Assembly (NCBI GenBank): GCA_022826885.1
Contig: JAJDUB010000068.1
Coordinates: 1 to 64,000 of the forward strand
DNA from: Gammaproteobacteria bacterium
GTDB lineage: Bacteria > Pseudomonadota > Gammaproteobacteria > Eutrophobiales > Eutrophobiaceae
DNA length: 64,000 nt
Direction: 5' to 3'
The notes beneath the pieces are model-generated. The model did no database searches and was not told where the DNA came from. It saw only the letters and a program-made list of their open reading frames with translations. Of the stretch, positions 33,579-42,395 are shown piece after piece. Each line of letters begins with the position of its first letter. Within the stretch, counting starts at the first letter, position 1. Position numbers and translations under genes: made by a program.

Positions 33579-33735
33579 TTACCTGAAACGCGGGTTCTGA
33601 TCCGGACTCCACTGCTGTTTCAGCAGGGTGTCCGGATCGCCGTATTTGGCGGCGATGGCGCGGAGCTTCGTGTCTTCCAGCGCTGTCAGGTGCCCGCGCT
33701 CGATGATTATTTCCCCATCCACTGCTAACGTCGGC
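33579..33735 (-). pseudogene. C-terminal tail of a lost amidohydrolase-like gene
   Basis: On the complement, about 50 codons read AVDGEIIIERGHLTALED and then a helical tail ending SPDQNPRFR and a stop at 33579. The G-x-I-I-x-x-x-G-H-L pattern is that of the closing beta-sandwich of amidohydrolases. A stop codon cuts the frame upstream and no body of the gene follows, so it is a relic. The rest of 33563-33973 (411 bases) shows nothing convincing apart from a 23-codon frame ending at 33824. Confidence 0.35.
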
Positions 33736-33973
33736 TAGTTGCCTTAATGAAATGAAGGATGCGCCCGATGACGCGGACGACTGGAAAGCGGTAGAAGGCA
33801 AGCTCCAATACCTGGAGCGTTAACAGACCTGAGCGTCTTCCCCAACCGGTACATTAAGACCGGATTACTATGAAGACGTACACCTGCAGCAAATCGTTGT
33901 CATGCTGCTAGTGTCTTGTACAGGTGACTGGTTTTACATACAGTAACTCATGTTTTATGAGGAGGAGGAAGAA

Positions 33974-34486
33974 ATGCCAACTTTAACAGCACTTACTTTA
34001 AGTATCGGTGGTCTTGCGTTCGTTATAGTTTATTTAGGCACGACAGTAATAGCGGGTATCGTTGCTCTCTGGGCGTTATTTATTGCCTGGGGAGGTTATT
34101 ACGCTAACGGCGCAAATATGGAATCGGTTAAGCTGACACTGGGAGCGTTGATTTTTGGTATCGTTTTAGCGTGTATCTGTTGCATGTTGATACTGAGCGT
34201 TCCAGTAGGTTCAGTAACTGTCCCGTTTTGGGTGGCGGTTTTTGTTGCAGTTTTTGTATATTCGTCAAAAATAGAATTGTTTTCTGCACTTCCCACGACA
34301 GTGAATGGTTTTGCCCTTGTCTTTGCTTATGTGCTTCAGACAGAAGGCATGATGGACATGGCTGTTCTGACTGCGCCGTCTTTCACAAATCCTCTTGCGT
34401 TGTTAACCGCATCGTCGGTCATAGGGGTAGTATGGGGCGTGCTGTCCAATAAGCTTACAGGTGTATTAAGCGGCGATAAAGCCTAG
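33974..34486 (+). CDS. DUF1097-like integral membrane protein
   Basis: 170 residues with five to six hydrophobic segments filling almost the whole length and short loops. The layout (PxWxxFIAWGGYYANGA early, then helices with FWVAVFVAVFVYSSK) resembles the DUF1097 family of small inner-membrane proteins of unknown function. The start MPTLTALT is set by the GGAGGAGGAAGAA ribosome-binding site directly upstream; an ATG at 33950 would include that purine run as codons. It is followed by a strong hairpin, so it seems to be a single-gene unit. Confidence 0.65.
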   Translation: MPTLTALTLSIGGLAFVIVYLGTTVIAGIVALWALFIAWGGYYANGANMESVKLTLGALIFGIVLACICCMLILSVPVGSVTVPFWVAVFVAVFVYSSKIELFSALPTTVNGFALVFAYVLQTEGMMDMAVLTAPSFTNPLALLTASSVIGVVWGVLSNKLTGVLSGDKA

Positions 34487-34505
34487 TGTTATCCGGCTGG
34501 CCAGG

Positions 34506-34532
34506 CAGGATGTGGTAATCTACCACATCCTG
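34506..34532 (+). terminator. Rho-independent-like hairpin after the DUF1097-like gene
   Basis: A perfect 12-bp stem CAGGATGTGGTA / TACCACATCCTG with a 3-base loop, 20 bases after the stop codon, followed by TTCGGTTT. The T-tract is weak but the stem is very stable. Confidence 0.65.
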
Positions 34533-34701
34533 TTCGGTTTGCTCGCGGATACGGTATTGCTGCTGATGTGTCTACTCACTTAAGGTCTTGACGACCGGAC
34601 ACCGGACGAAGTGTAATGTTCCGGTCAAACCCTATCGCAAGCGGCCAGAGCTTGATTTGTTATTCAGGCTGTCCAGCTGCAGGGAATCTCACACTGTTGG
34701 C

Positions 34702-34742
34702 AACAAATAGAATTGTCCTACTCTGTAACAAATAAATTGTCC
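34702..34742. repeat. Direct repeat AACAAATA...AATTGTCC
   Basis: AACAAATAGAATTGTCC (34702-34718) and AACAAATAAATTGTCC (34727-34742), 25 bases apart. It lies in the 362-base gap before the TonB receptor. It may be an operator or the end of a lost insertion sequence; no transposase is present. Nothing else in 34533-34848 looks like a gene. Confidence 0.5.
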
Positions 34743-34848
34743 GCTTTTGTCTTCACACTGAATCACGTCTGAAGTACCGAATCTAATGAGAAATATTAAT
34801 TATTTCCAGCAGTTATCAAAGGAAACGTTTATATAAGGATACTTTTAC

Positions 34849-37728
34849 ATGTGTAGGCAAATTCCCAAAATCGTCCTGTGGCTGTTGCCGGCAATCTCCG
34901 CAGGCGCTGTCCCGGCCGTTGCCTGGAGCCAACAGGCGCAGCAGGAATTACTGGAAGAGATAGTCGTCACGGGTTCCCGCATCGCCGCCGCCGACCCTAA
35001 CCTGGTAACGTCCAGCCCGGTAACCATGGTCACGTCGGAAGAGTTGGGTTTTCGCGGCATCACCCGGGTGGAGGACCTGATCAACGACCTGCCGTCGATA
35101 GTGCCGGAGTTGACCGCCAATGAATCCAACGGCGCCACCGGGTCGGCGACGATTGACCTGCGCGGCCTGTCTTCGGAGCGCACCCTGGTCCTGACCAACG
35201 GGCACCGGATGGGGTTCGGCAACGTATTCGCGCTTGCCCCGGACATTAACCAGGTGCCCGGCGCGCTGATCGAACGGGTCGAGGTCCTGACCGGCGGCGC
35301 CTCTGCGACTTATGGTTCCGACGCGATCTCCGGGGTCGTCAACTTCATCATGAAAAAAGACTTCGAAGGTATCCAGATCGACTACCAGTATGCAGGCTAT
35401 CATCACGATTCAGGTAACGAGGCCGTTCAATCCGCCATTGCCGACAGCGGTTTTGAGCAGGCCCCGGACAGCGTCTTCGACGGTCGCGGTCACGACGTGA
35501 ACGTAACCTTTGGCGTCGACACTCCTGATCGCAGGGGCAATATTACCGGCTACCTCGGATACCGGGAGACAAATGCACTTACCCAGTCTGAACGTGATTT
35601 CAGCGCCTGTACCCTGAGTGGGGGAGGCGGGGGCGACACCTGCGCCGGGTCCGCCACGATACCGACCGGCCTGTTTACGCCTTTCGACGACACCTTCTTT
35701 TACACGGTCGAAGGGAATGAGTTCGTGCCCTGGGATTTTACCTTGTACAACTACGGCCCGCCGAATCACTTTCAACGCCCGGACGAGCGTTACACGGCCG
35801 GCCTGTTCGGTTACTACGAGGTCAGCGAGCGTCTGGAAGGGTATGTGGAATTCCAGTTCATGGATGATAACACCAACGCGCAAATCGCACCGTCTGGCGC
35901 ATTCTTCGTGACTTCCACGCTGAACTGCAGCAACGCGTTCCTCTCAGCCCAGCAGTTCGCCGCCATCGGCTGCGCGTCCCCGGCTGACGTAGTGCCGTTA
36001 TATATCGGCCGCCGCAACGTCGAAGGCGGTTTTCGGAATAACGACATCACCCATACCTCGTACCGCGGCCTGGGCGGTATCAAGGGCAATATCAATGACG
36101 CATGGAGTTACGATGCGCATGTCAACATCTCGCGTACGGACTACGACGCAATGTATAACAACGACCTGTCCGTCACCCGCATTACCCGGGCGCTGGACGT
36201 GGTCGAAGTCGCCGGCGCGCCCACCTGCCGCGCCGCGATCGACGGCAGCGATCCCGGTTGCGTGCCCTGGAATGTCTTTGAAACGGGCGGCGTAACGCAG
36301 GAGGCGATTGACTACCTGCGCATTACCCTGCGCGCTACGGGCAGCCTGGAACAGGACCAGTACGTCGCCTTCGTATCCGGCGACCTGACCGGCTACGGGA
36401 TCGGCAGTCCCATGGCGCAGGAGGGCATACAAGTCGTCCTTGGAGGCGAGTACCGGGACGAGAGAATGGACTTTAATCCTGACCTGGGATACAGGACGGG
36501 TGACGGCGCCGGTCAGGGCGGTCCGACCGAAGCCGTATCCGGTGCGGTCGATGTCACCGAGTTTTTCGTTGAAGCCAGGGTCCCGCTGGTGGAGTACCGG
36601 CCCTGGTTCGAATCCCTGACCGTCGACGCCGGCTATCGTCATTCCGATTACAACCCCGGCGTTACCACGGATACCTGGAAGGTGCTCGCCGAATGGACCC
36701 CGGCAGCAAGCCTCAAGCTGCGCGGCGGTTATTCCCGCGCGGTCAGGGCCGCCAACATCAGGGAGTTGTTTGAACCGAAAAACCTGGGCTTATGGTCCGG
36801 TGTCGATCCCTGTGCAGGTCCGATGCCGATACAGACAGCGGCACAGTGCGCGCACTCGGGAGTGACGGCAGAGCAGTACGGCAAAATTCCCCTGAGCCCC
36901 GCCGGGCAGTACAACGGCATATTTGGCGGCAACACGGAACTCACACCTGAGCAGGCCAACACTTTCACCATCGGTGCGGTCATTACCCCGGAAGACATTG
37001 TTCCGGGGCTGACCGTAAGCGTTGATTACTGGCGCATTGAGATCCTGGACGCGATTGATGACGTAGAGCCGGAATTCATCGTCAACCAGTGCGGGCTGAC
37101 CGGCGACCCGGTCTTCTGCTCACAGGTCAACCGCGGGTCTAACGGCAACCTCTGGATCGGCAGCAGCGCGACCGCCCCCAACATCGTCTCGACAAATATC
37201 AACATAGGCTTTTTCGAAACCGCCGGGATTGACTTCTTCGGCAACTACAGCATGGAAGCGGACAATTACGGCGCAGTGGAATTCACCTTCCGCGGTAGCT
37301 GGCTGGAGAAATTTGAGCAGCAACTGACCCCCGGTGCCGTCGTCGAAGATTGTGCCGGTCAATATGGCAGTACATGCACCCGTCCCAGGCCTGAGTGGCG
37401 GCACAACCTGGGCGCGGTCTGGACCTCACCCTGGAACCTGACATTCGCTGGAAGCTGGCGCCATGTCAGCGGCGTTGACGAGTTTGCCAATGATCGATTC
37501 AGTGCCGGTTCCGAGAACTACATCGATATGTCCGTTGACTATACGCCGGGGTTCATCGGCATCGGCAAAACCACCTTGAGTGTGGGCGTCAGCAATCTCA
37601 TGGATAATGACCCGCCGGTCAGCGGTTTCTTTAACAACGTGGCGGTATATGGCAACGGCAACACAATACCGGGAATGTGGGATACCCTGGGCCGTTACCT
37701 GTTCTTCGGGGTCACCCAGAAATTCTGA
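34849..37728 (+). CDS. TonB-dependent outer-membrane receptor, first copy
   Basis: 959 residues with a signal peptide (about 1-28). A TonB-box-like EEIVVTGSRI is followed by a plug domain (SSPVTMVTSEEL through GGASATYGSDAISGVVNFIMKKDFEG) and a long beta-barrel ending in Phe (FFGVTQKF), the outer-membrane insertion signal. It imports a large or scarce substrate using the proton-motive force through TonB. The substrate is not evident. It stands between a membrane-protein gene and the vdcD-hyuA-hyuB-ubiD cluster in the same direction, so uptake of that pathway's substrate is plausible. A weak ribosome-binding site AAGGAT precedes the start. Confidence 0.92.
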   Translation: MCRQIPKIVLWLLPAISAGAVPAVAWSQQAQQELLEEIVVTGSRIAAADPNLVTSSPVTMVTSEELGFRGITRVEDLINDLPSIVPELTANESNGATGSATIDLRGLSSERTLVLTNGHRMGFGNVFALAPDINQVPGALIERVEVLTGGASATYGSDAISGVVNFIMKKDFEGIQIDYQYAGYHHDSGNEAVQSAIADSGFEQAPDSVFDGRGHDVNVTFGVDTPDRRGNITGYLGYRETNALTQSERDFSACTLSGGGGGDTCAGSATIPTGLFTPFDDTFFYTVEGNEFVPWDFTLYNYGPPNHFQRPDERYTAGLFGYYEVSERLEGYVEFQFMDDNTNAQIAPSGAFFVTSTLNCSNAFLSAQQFAAIGCASPADVVPLYIGRRNVEGGFRNNDITHTSYRGLGGIKGNINDAWSYDAHVNISRTDYDAMYNNDLSVTRITRALDVVEVAGAPTCRAAIDGSDPGCVPWNVFETGGVTQEAIDYLRITLRATGSLEQDQYVAFVSGDLTGYGIGSPMAQEGIQVVLGGEYRDERMDFNPDLGYRTGDGAGQGGPTEAVSGAVDVTEFFVEARVPLVEYRPWFESLTVDAGYRHSDYNPGVTTDTWKVLAEWTPAASLKLRGGYSRAVRAANIRELFEPKNLGLWSGVDPCAGPMPIQTAAQCAHSGVTAEQYGKIPLSPAGQYNGIFGGNTELTPEQANTFTIGAVITPEDIVPGLTVSVDYWRIEILDAIDDVEPEFIVNQCGLTGDPVFCSQVNRGSNGNLWIGSSATAPNIVSTNINIGFFETAGIDFFGNYSMEADNYGAVEFTFRGSWLEKFEQQLTPGAVVEDCAGQYGSTCTRPRPEWRHNLGAVWTSPWNLTFAGSWRHVSGVDEFANDRFSAGSENYIDMSVDYTPGFIGIGKTTLSVGVSNLMDNDPPVSGFFNNVAVYGNGNTIPGMWDTLGRYLFFGVTQKF

Positions 37729-37861
37729 ATAAGGAGTGATGCCAGGGCTGACCCCATCTCTCGTGCCCATTACCTGATGGGTGAATGTAATGATTGGAGT
37801 GTTACAATACAAGCCTTGATTAAAGGGTCACATGTGAGAATATCTCCGGGAAGAACTATAT

Positions 37862-38092
37862 ATGACTTTGCAATGTCCCCGCTGTAGTGCAGACGCAGGC
37901 CGTTGCCGGGAGGAATACCGGGGGATGGATGGCGACACGGTAGCCTGGACCATATATCACTGCCTGGATTGTTCGTTCACGTGGCGTGATTGTGAGCCTG
38001 AGACTGTGGTAAATCACGGGATACGGCCGTCATGGGCGAACCTCAAAACCGTTGATCCGGAATCTTACCCCCATAACATTCCGCCGCCATAG
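37862..38092 (+). CDS. VdcD-like zinc-ribbon subunit, copy 2
   Basis: 76 residues with two CxxC pairs (C5, C8 and C34, C37) and the pattern WTIYHCLDCSFTWRDCEP found in subunit D of VdcBCD-type decarboxylases. It closely resembles the protein at 28228. Here it is the first gene of a cluster with hyuA, hyuB and a second ubiD-family gene, and is separated from its presumed UbiD partner by more than 4 kb. Confidence 0.85.
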   Translation: MTLQCPRCSADAGRCREEYRGMDGDTVAWTIYHCLDCSFTWRDCEPETVVNHGIRPSWANLKTVDPESYPHNIPPP

Positions 38093-38103
38093 GAACAATA
38101 TCA

Positions 38104-40194
38104 ATGCAATACAAGATAGGGGTTGATACGGGAGGCACCTTCACGGATGCGGTTGTCCTGGATGAAGACGGAAACATAACGACCGGCAAGCATCTCACCA
38201 CCTACCACGATTTCTCGGAAGGCGTCGGTAACTCGCTTGCCGTCGCGGCGGAAAAACTGTCGCTCAGCCTGGAACAGTTGCTCGGCAACTGTGTTGCATT
38301 TGCTTACGGCACCACCATCGGCACCAACGCCATTGCGACGCGCAGCGGCGCAAAAGTCGGTATGTTAACCACGAAGGGCGCCCGGGATACCATCCATATA
38401 GCGCGCGGGTTGTCACGTTGGACGGGTTTATCGGAAGCCGAGACCAAGCACATGGCGACCACCATAAAACCGGCGCCGCTGGTACCTAAAAAGTTGACCA
38501 GGGAGGTACGCGAACGGGTGGATTACTCCGGCAGCGAGGTGGTGGCGTTAAATGAAGACGACGTGCGTGCGGCCGTGGCGGAACTTGTCGAGCAGGGCGT
38601 GGAAAGTATTGCTGTTTGCTTCCTTTGGTCGTTTACAAACAGCGGGCACGAGTTGAAAGCTAAGGAGATCGTGCAGGAACTGTATCCTGACCTGTATAGC
38701 TGCACTTCCTGTGAAGTGGTGCCGTTGGAAGGCGAATACGAGCGTTTCATCACCACGGTGCTGGATGCCTATGTGGGGCCGGCAACCCTGAGCTATATGA
38801 AATCCGTTTCCGGATTTCTCAGGAAAAAGGGATTGAAGCCGAGACTGCTGCTGATGAAGGCCGACGGCGGGATAGCGTATTCCGATTCCGTGCTGCCGGT
38901 CGCCACTGTCCACTCCGGACCGGCAGGCGGTGTAAAGGCGACGCAGACATTCGGCCGGATCCTGGGTTATGAAAATATTATTTCGACAGACGTAGGCGGC
39001 ACGACTTTTGACGTGAGCCTTATCACCAATGGCAAGGAAACCTTCAACCGCGAACCCCGTATCGAGAAGTTCAGCACTCTGTACCCGACTCTGGACATCG
39101 TGTCCATCGGCGCGGGCGGAGGGACCATAGTCCATGCCGATCCGGAGCTGAAAACGTTGCACGTGGGTCCGCAAAGCGCGGGTTCGAACCCGGGTCCGGC
39201 CTGTTACGGGTTCGGCGGCGAGCAGGCCACCATGACCGATGCCGCGGTGATCCTGGGTTATATCAATCCGGACTACTTCAACGGCGGACGCATGGCGTTG
39301 TATCCGGAACGGTCCCGGGAGGCATTCAACAGGGTGGCCGCGGTTATGGACATGGACGTGGTGGAGGTGGCCCAGGGCGCGTACGAGATCATCAATTCGC
39401 ACATGTCTGACCTGATCATGGGCATGACGGTACGGCGCGGGGTGGACATCGGCAATTATGTGATTTTCAGTTTCGGCGGTGCAGGTCCCGTGCACGTGGC
39501 CTATATGGGCGCGACGCTGGGCGCCGGAAAAGCGATTATTCCCGCTTCATCTTCAGTTTACTCGGCACTGGGACTGGCTACATCCCCCATAGGACATACA
39601 TATATCAAGTATGACTACCGCACTTTACCGATAACTGCGCAGGTCTTGAACGACAATATCGGCGAGTTGCATCAGCGGGTCAAACAGGAACTGGCCGAAG
39701 GCGGCGTACACCCCGACAATATGGACATTCGGGTTTCAATGGATATGAAATACCTGTTGCAGATCAATACGGTCAATATGACGATCCCGTTAAAGGATGA
39801 ATATACGGAAGACGATGCGGCCCGGCTGGGCGGCATGTTCGACCAGGCGTATACGGATCTGTACGGCGCCGGCGCGGCGTATCCCGAGGCCGGGCGCGTG
39901 ATCTCCTCCTACATGATCAAGGGGGAGGGCATAGTCCACGATTTTGCCCCGAATCCGGCGCCCCTGGCAGGCAAGGACCCTGGGGCGGGGAATAAGGGCA
40001 GCAGACAGGCGTATTTCAAAGGTGATGGATTCCTGGAAACGCCCCTGTTTGATTTTGCAAAACTGCTTCCGGGCAACGAAGTGGTTGGGCCTGCGATTAT
40101 AGAAGCGGATGAGACCACTATCGTTGTGCCGCCTGGCTACAATGCATCACTGGACGGATTTAAAAATATCGAACTGGTACGAATACAAGGGTAA
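38104..40194 (+). CDS. Hydantoinase A/acetone-carboxylase-type ATP-binding subunit (HyuA), copy 1
   Basis: 696 residues. The N-terminal ATPase phosphate-binding segment is GVDTGGTFTDAVVLDEDG, with GTTIGTNAIATRSGAKVGMLTTKG next. The central hydantoinase A domain has SGPAGGVKATQTFGRI, STDVGGTTFDVSLI and SIGAGGGTIVHAD. The C-terminal domain runs to the end. The family includes 5-oxoprolinases, N-methylhydantoinases and ATP-dependent acetone and acetophenone carboxylases, which phosphorylate a carbonyl or enolate. The hyuB gene that follows carries an acetone-carboxylase-gamma-like tail, pointing to a carboxylase rather than a hydantoinase. An AGGA ribosome-binding site precedes the start. Confidence 0.92.
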   Translation: MQYKIGVDTGGTFTDAVVLDEDGNITTGKHLTTYHDFSEGVGNSLAVAAEKLSLSLEQLLGNCVAFAYGTTIGTNAIATRSGAKVGMLTTKGARDTIHIARGLSRWTGLSEAETKHMATTIKPAPLVPKKLTREVRERVDYSGSEVVALNEDDVRAAVAELVEQGVESIAVCFLWSFTNSGHELKAKEIVQELYPDLYSCTSCEVVPLEGEYERFITTVLDAYVGPATLSYMKSVSGFLRKKGLKPRLLLMKADGGIAYSDSVLPVATVHSGPAGGVKATQTFGRILGYENIISTDVGGTTFDVSLITNGKETFNREPRIEKFSTLYPTLDIVSIGAGGGTIVHADPELKTLHVGPQSAGSNPGPACYGFGGEQATMTDAAVILGYINPDYFNGGRMALYPERSREAFNRVAAVMDMDVVEVAQGAYEIINSHMSDLIMGMTVRRGVDIGNYVIFSFGGAGPVHVAYMGATLGAGKAIIPASSSVYSALGLATSPIGHTYIKYDYRTLPITAQVLNDNIGELHQRVKQELAEGGVHPDNMDIRVSMDMKYLLQINTVNMTIPLKDEYTEDDAARLGGMFDQAYTDLYGAGAAYPEAGRVISSYMIKGEGIVHDFAPNPAPLAGKDPGAGNKGSRQAYFKGDGFLETPLFDFAKLLPGNEVVGPAIIEADETTIVVPPGYNASLDGFKNIELVRIQG

Positions 40195-40198
40195 CGAA

Positions 40199-42376
40199 AT
40201 GAGAGATAAGCTCGATCCGGTCACTTTCGAGATTCTCCGGCACCGTCTGGAGGAAATCGTCAATGAAGCCTACTACACGATGGCCCGCGTCTCGGGCAAT
40301 GCAATCATCACGGAGGCGGGCGACCATGAAGAGGCCATCCTGAACGCAAACGGGGATACCATCATGGTGGGCGGCGGCATTGTCGAATGGACCCAGTGTC
40401 TCGAGGAGGCGGGGCGCTACATATCCAGGGAGTACCAGGATAACCCCGGTATCTTTGAAGGCGACCAGTTCGTCCTGAACTGCACCGAAGTAGCGGCGGT
40501 GCACCTGATGGATATCCAGGTGTTGAAGCCGGTGTTCTGGGAGGGCGAACGGTTTGCCTGGTTGAATACGGCCGGGCACAACATGGACGTTGGCGGCATC
40601 AATATCGGGGGCGTCCAGATTGATGCCCGTGAGCGCGTCCAGGAAGGGTTGAGCATGTGGGGCCTCAAGGTGTGCGAGCGGGGGGTTATTCGCAAGGACA
40701 TCGAGACAACCATCAAGAACATGACCCGCCAGCCGGAACTCCTGGTGCTGGAGTTACGGGCGCGCATGGCTGCCAATAATGCCGCGGAGAAACGCCTTTT
40801 GGACACCGTCAGGGAGTTTGGTTTCGACAAGGTGATGGCAATCTTCGAAGAATTACCGAGATACTCGGAACAGCGCATCCGCCAGAGGCTGAGGAAGCTG
40901 CCTGATGGCGAATTCTCGGCAGTTCACTATTTCGAATCGGTTATTGAGAGTGAGGGCGCCCTGGCAGTCAGGTGTAAGCTGGTAAAAAAAGGCGACACCA
41001 TAAAGATGGATTTCACCGGGTCGTCGCCGCAGTCAAAAGGGGCCCAGAACGTGGCGTTACCCGGCGCAAAGAGCAATGCCGAGTGCCCTTTTCTCATGAT
41101 GCTTGCCCATGATATTCCATGGAATTACGGCCTGTGGGGGGTGATTGAGTGGGTCCTGCCCCATGGCAGCATCGTCAACCCCACGGATGACGCGCCGGTA
41201 TCGATCAATACGCCTGCGGGCGCCGGCTACGTCACCATCGGTTGTGTACTGGATTGCATCAGCCAGCTCTATTTGTGTTCCGATGAAAAGGAAGAGGCAA
41301 TGGCCTCCGGCAGCAATGCCTTTAACAACCCGATGCTCTACGGCAGCGACAAGGAAGGAAATTATTTCATTACGATGATGATGGAAAACCTCATCTGCGG
41401 CGCCGGGGGAATGTACCACCGTGACGGCGATGATACCTGCTCCAACATGTGGACCACCAAGCCCCAGGTTACCAACCTGGAACGCGCCGAGCAGTTGTTT
41501 CCCTGGTTGTACCTGTGGCGCAGGGAGGCATTGGATACCGGCGGGCCCGGAAAGAACCGGGGCGGTACTGCCTGTATGAACGCTTTTATTCCGTGGAAGG
41601 TCGATGAGATGGAAGTCCATGACAACGGTATGGGCGACACCGTGCGCCTCGCCAACGGTCTGGCCGGGGGGTATCCCGCTCCCAATGTAAAACAGTACCT
41701 CATCAGAAAATCCAACATACAATCCATGTTCGACCGGGGGGAAATGCCGTCTGCCGTGGATGAAATTGAAGGGGTGGTCGAGGAATACGGCGTCAACACC
41801 ACGCTGCCCTTCTATAAGGACGATGTCTACGCGGTTTACTTCGGCGGTGGTGGTGGGTTTGGCGACCCGCTGGAACGTGACCCCGGGAATCTTGCTAACG
41901 ACGTAATAAACGAACATGTATCGGTCGATGAAGCCAGGAAGTTATATGGTGTCGTCTTCGACAGGGAAACGCTACGGGTTGATCAGGAGGGCACTGAGGA
42001 AGAACGGCAAAATATCCGCAAAAGGCGTCTGGAAATGGCACAGGCGCCGAAACTGGCAAACGGTGGAACCGAAAACAGCGGCATCGAGTTGATGAACTGG
42101 GCCGGGGTGATTTCCCTGAACGTGAACGATGCGGGTGAGCGTTACTGGCAATGCATGAAATGCGACCATGTCCTGGGTGATGCGAATGCTGACTGGAAGG
42201 ACTACACGGCGACCTGGCATGCCCCGATGCGGCACGGACAACCCGAAGCATATGCAGCGGCTACTGAAGAGTATCACCTGCGCGAATGTTACTGCCCCAA
42301 CTGCGGCGGGTTGTTCGAGGTGTTGAACCTCGGTGTCAATGATGAGGACGTGGTGACATTCAGGTACCTCGGCTGA
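40199..42376 (+). CDS. HyuB-type subunit fused to an acetone-carboxylase gamma-like zinc domain
   Basis: 725 residues from MRDKLDPVTFEIL; longer upstream frames overlap hyuA. Residues 1 to about 600 are a hydantoinase B domain (DPVTFEILRHRLEEIVNEA, FTGSSPQSKGAQNV, GGPGKNRGG). The last 80 or so residues carry C652, C655, C699 and C702 (CMKC and CPNC) with W, R and RE spacing like the gamma subunit of acetone carboxylase. In acetone and acetophenone carboxylases this zinc protein is a separate subunit, so the fusion is unusual. It supports an ATP-dependent carboxylase function with HyuA. Starts 4 bases after hyuA. Confidence 0.88.
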   Translation: MRDKLDPVTFEILRHRLEEIVNEAYYTMARVSGNAIITEAGDHEEAILNANGDTIMVGGGIVEWTQCLEEAGRYISREYQDNPGIFEGDQFVLNCTEVAAVHLMDIQVLKPVFWEGERFAWLNTAGHNMDVGGINIGGVQIDARERVQEGLSMWGLKVCERGVIRKDIETTIKNMTRQPELLVLELRARMAANNAAEKRLLDTVREFGFDKVMAIFEELPRYSEQRIRQRLRKLPDGEFSAVHYFESVIESEGALAVRCKLVKKGDTIKMDFTGSSPQSKGAQNVALPGAKSNAECPFLMMLAHDIPWNYGLWGVIEWVLPHGSIVNPTDDAPVSINTPAGAGYVTIGCVLDCISQLYLCSDEKEEAMASGSNAFNNPMLYGSDKEGNYFITMMMENLICGAGGMYHRDGDDTCSNMWTTKPQVTNLERAEQLFPWLYLWRREALDTGGPGKNRGGTACMNAFIPWKVDEMEVHDNGMGDTVRLANGLAGGYPAPNVKQYLIRKSNIQSMFDRGEMPSAVDEIEGVVEEYGVNTTLPFYKDDVYAVYFGGGGGFGDPLERDPGNLANDVINEHVSVDEARKLYGVVFDRETLRVDQEGTEEERQNIRKRRLEMAQAPKLANGGTENSGIELMNWAGVISLNVNDAGERYWQCMKCDHVLGDANADWKDYTATWHAPMRHGQPEAYAAATEEYHLRECYCPNCGGLFEVLNLGVNDEDVVTFRYLG

Positions 42377-42395
42377 GCAAGGTCAACGCCATGCT

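Noticed and set aside
33761-33832. 23-codon open frame ending at 33824 as a small gene
   Set aside because: Too short, no ribosome-binding site and no recognisable feature; more likely part of a decayed region.
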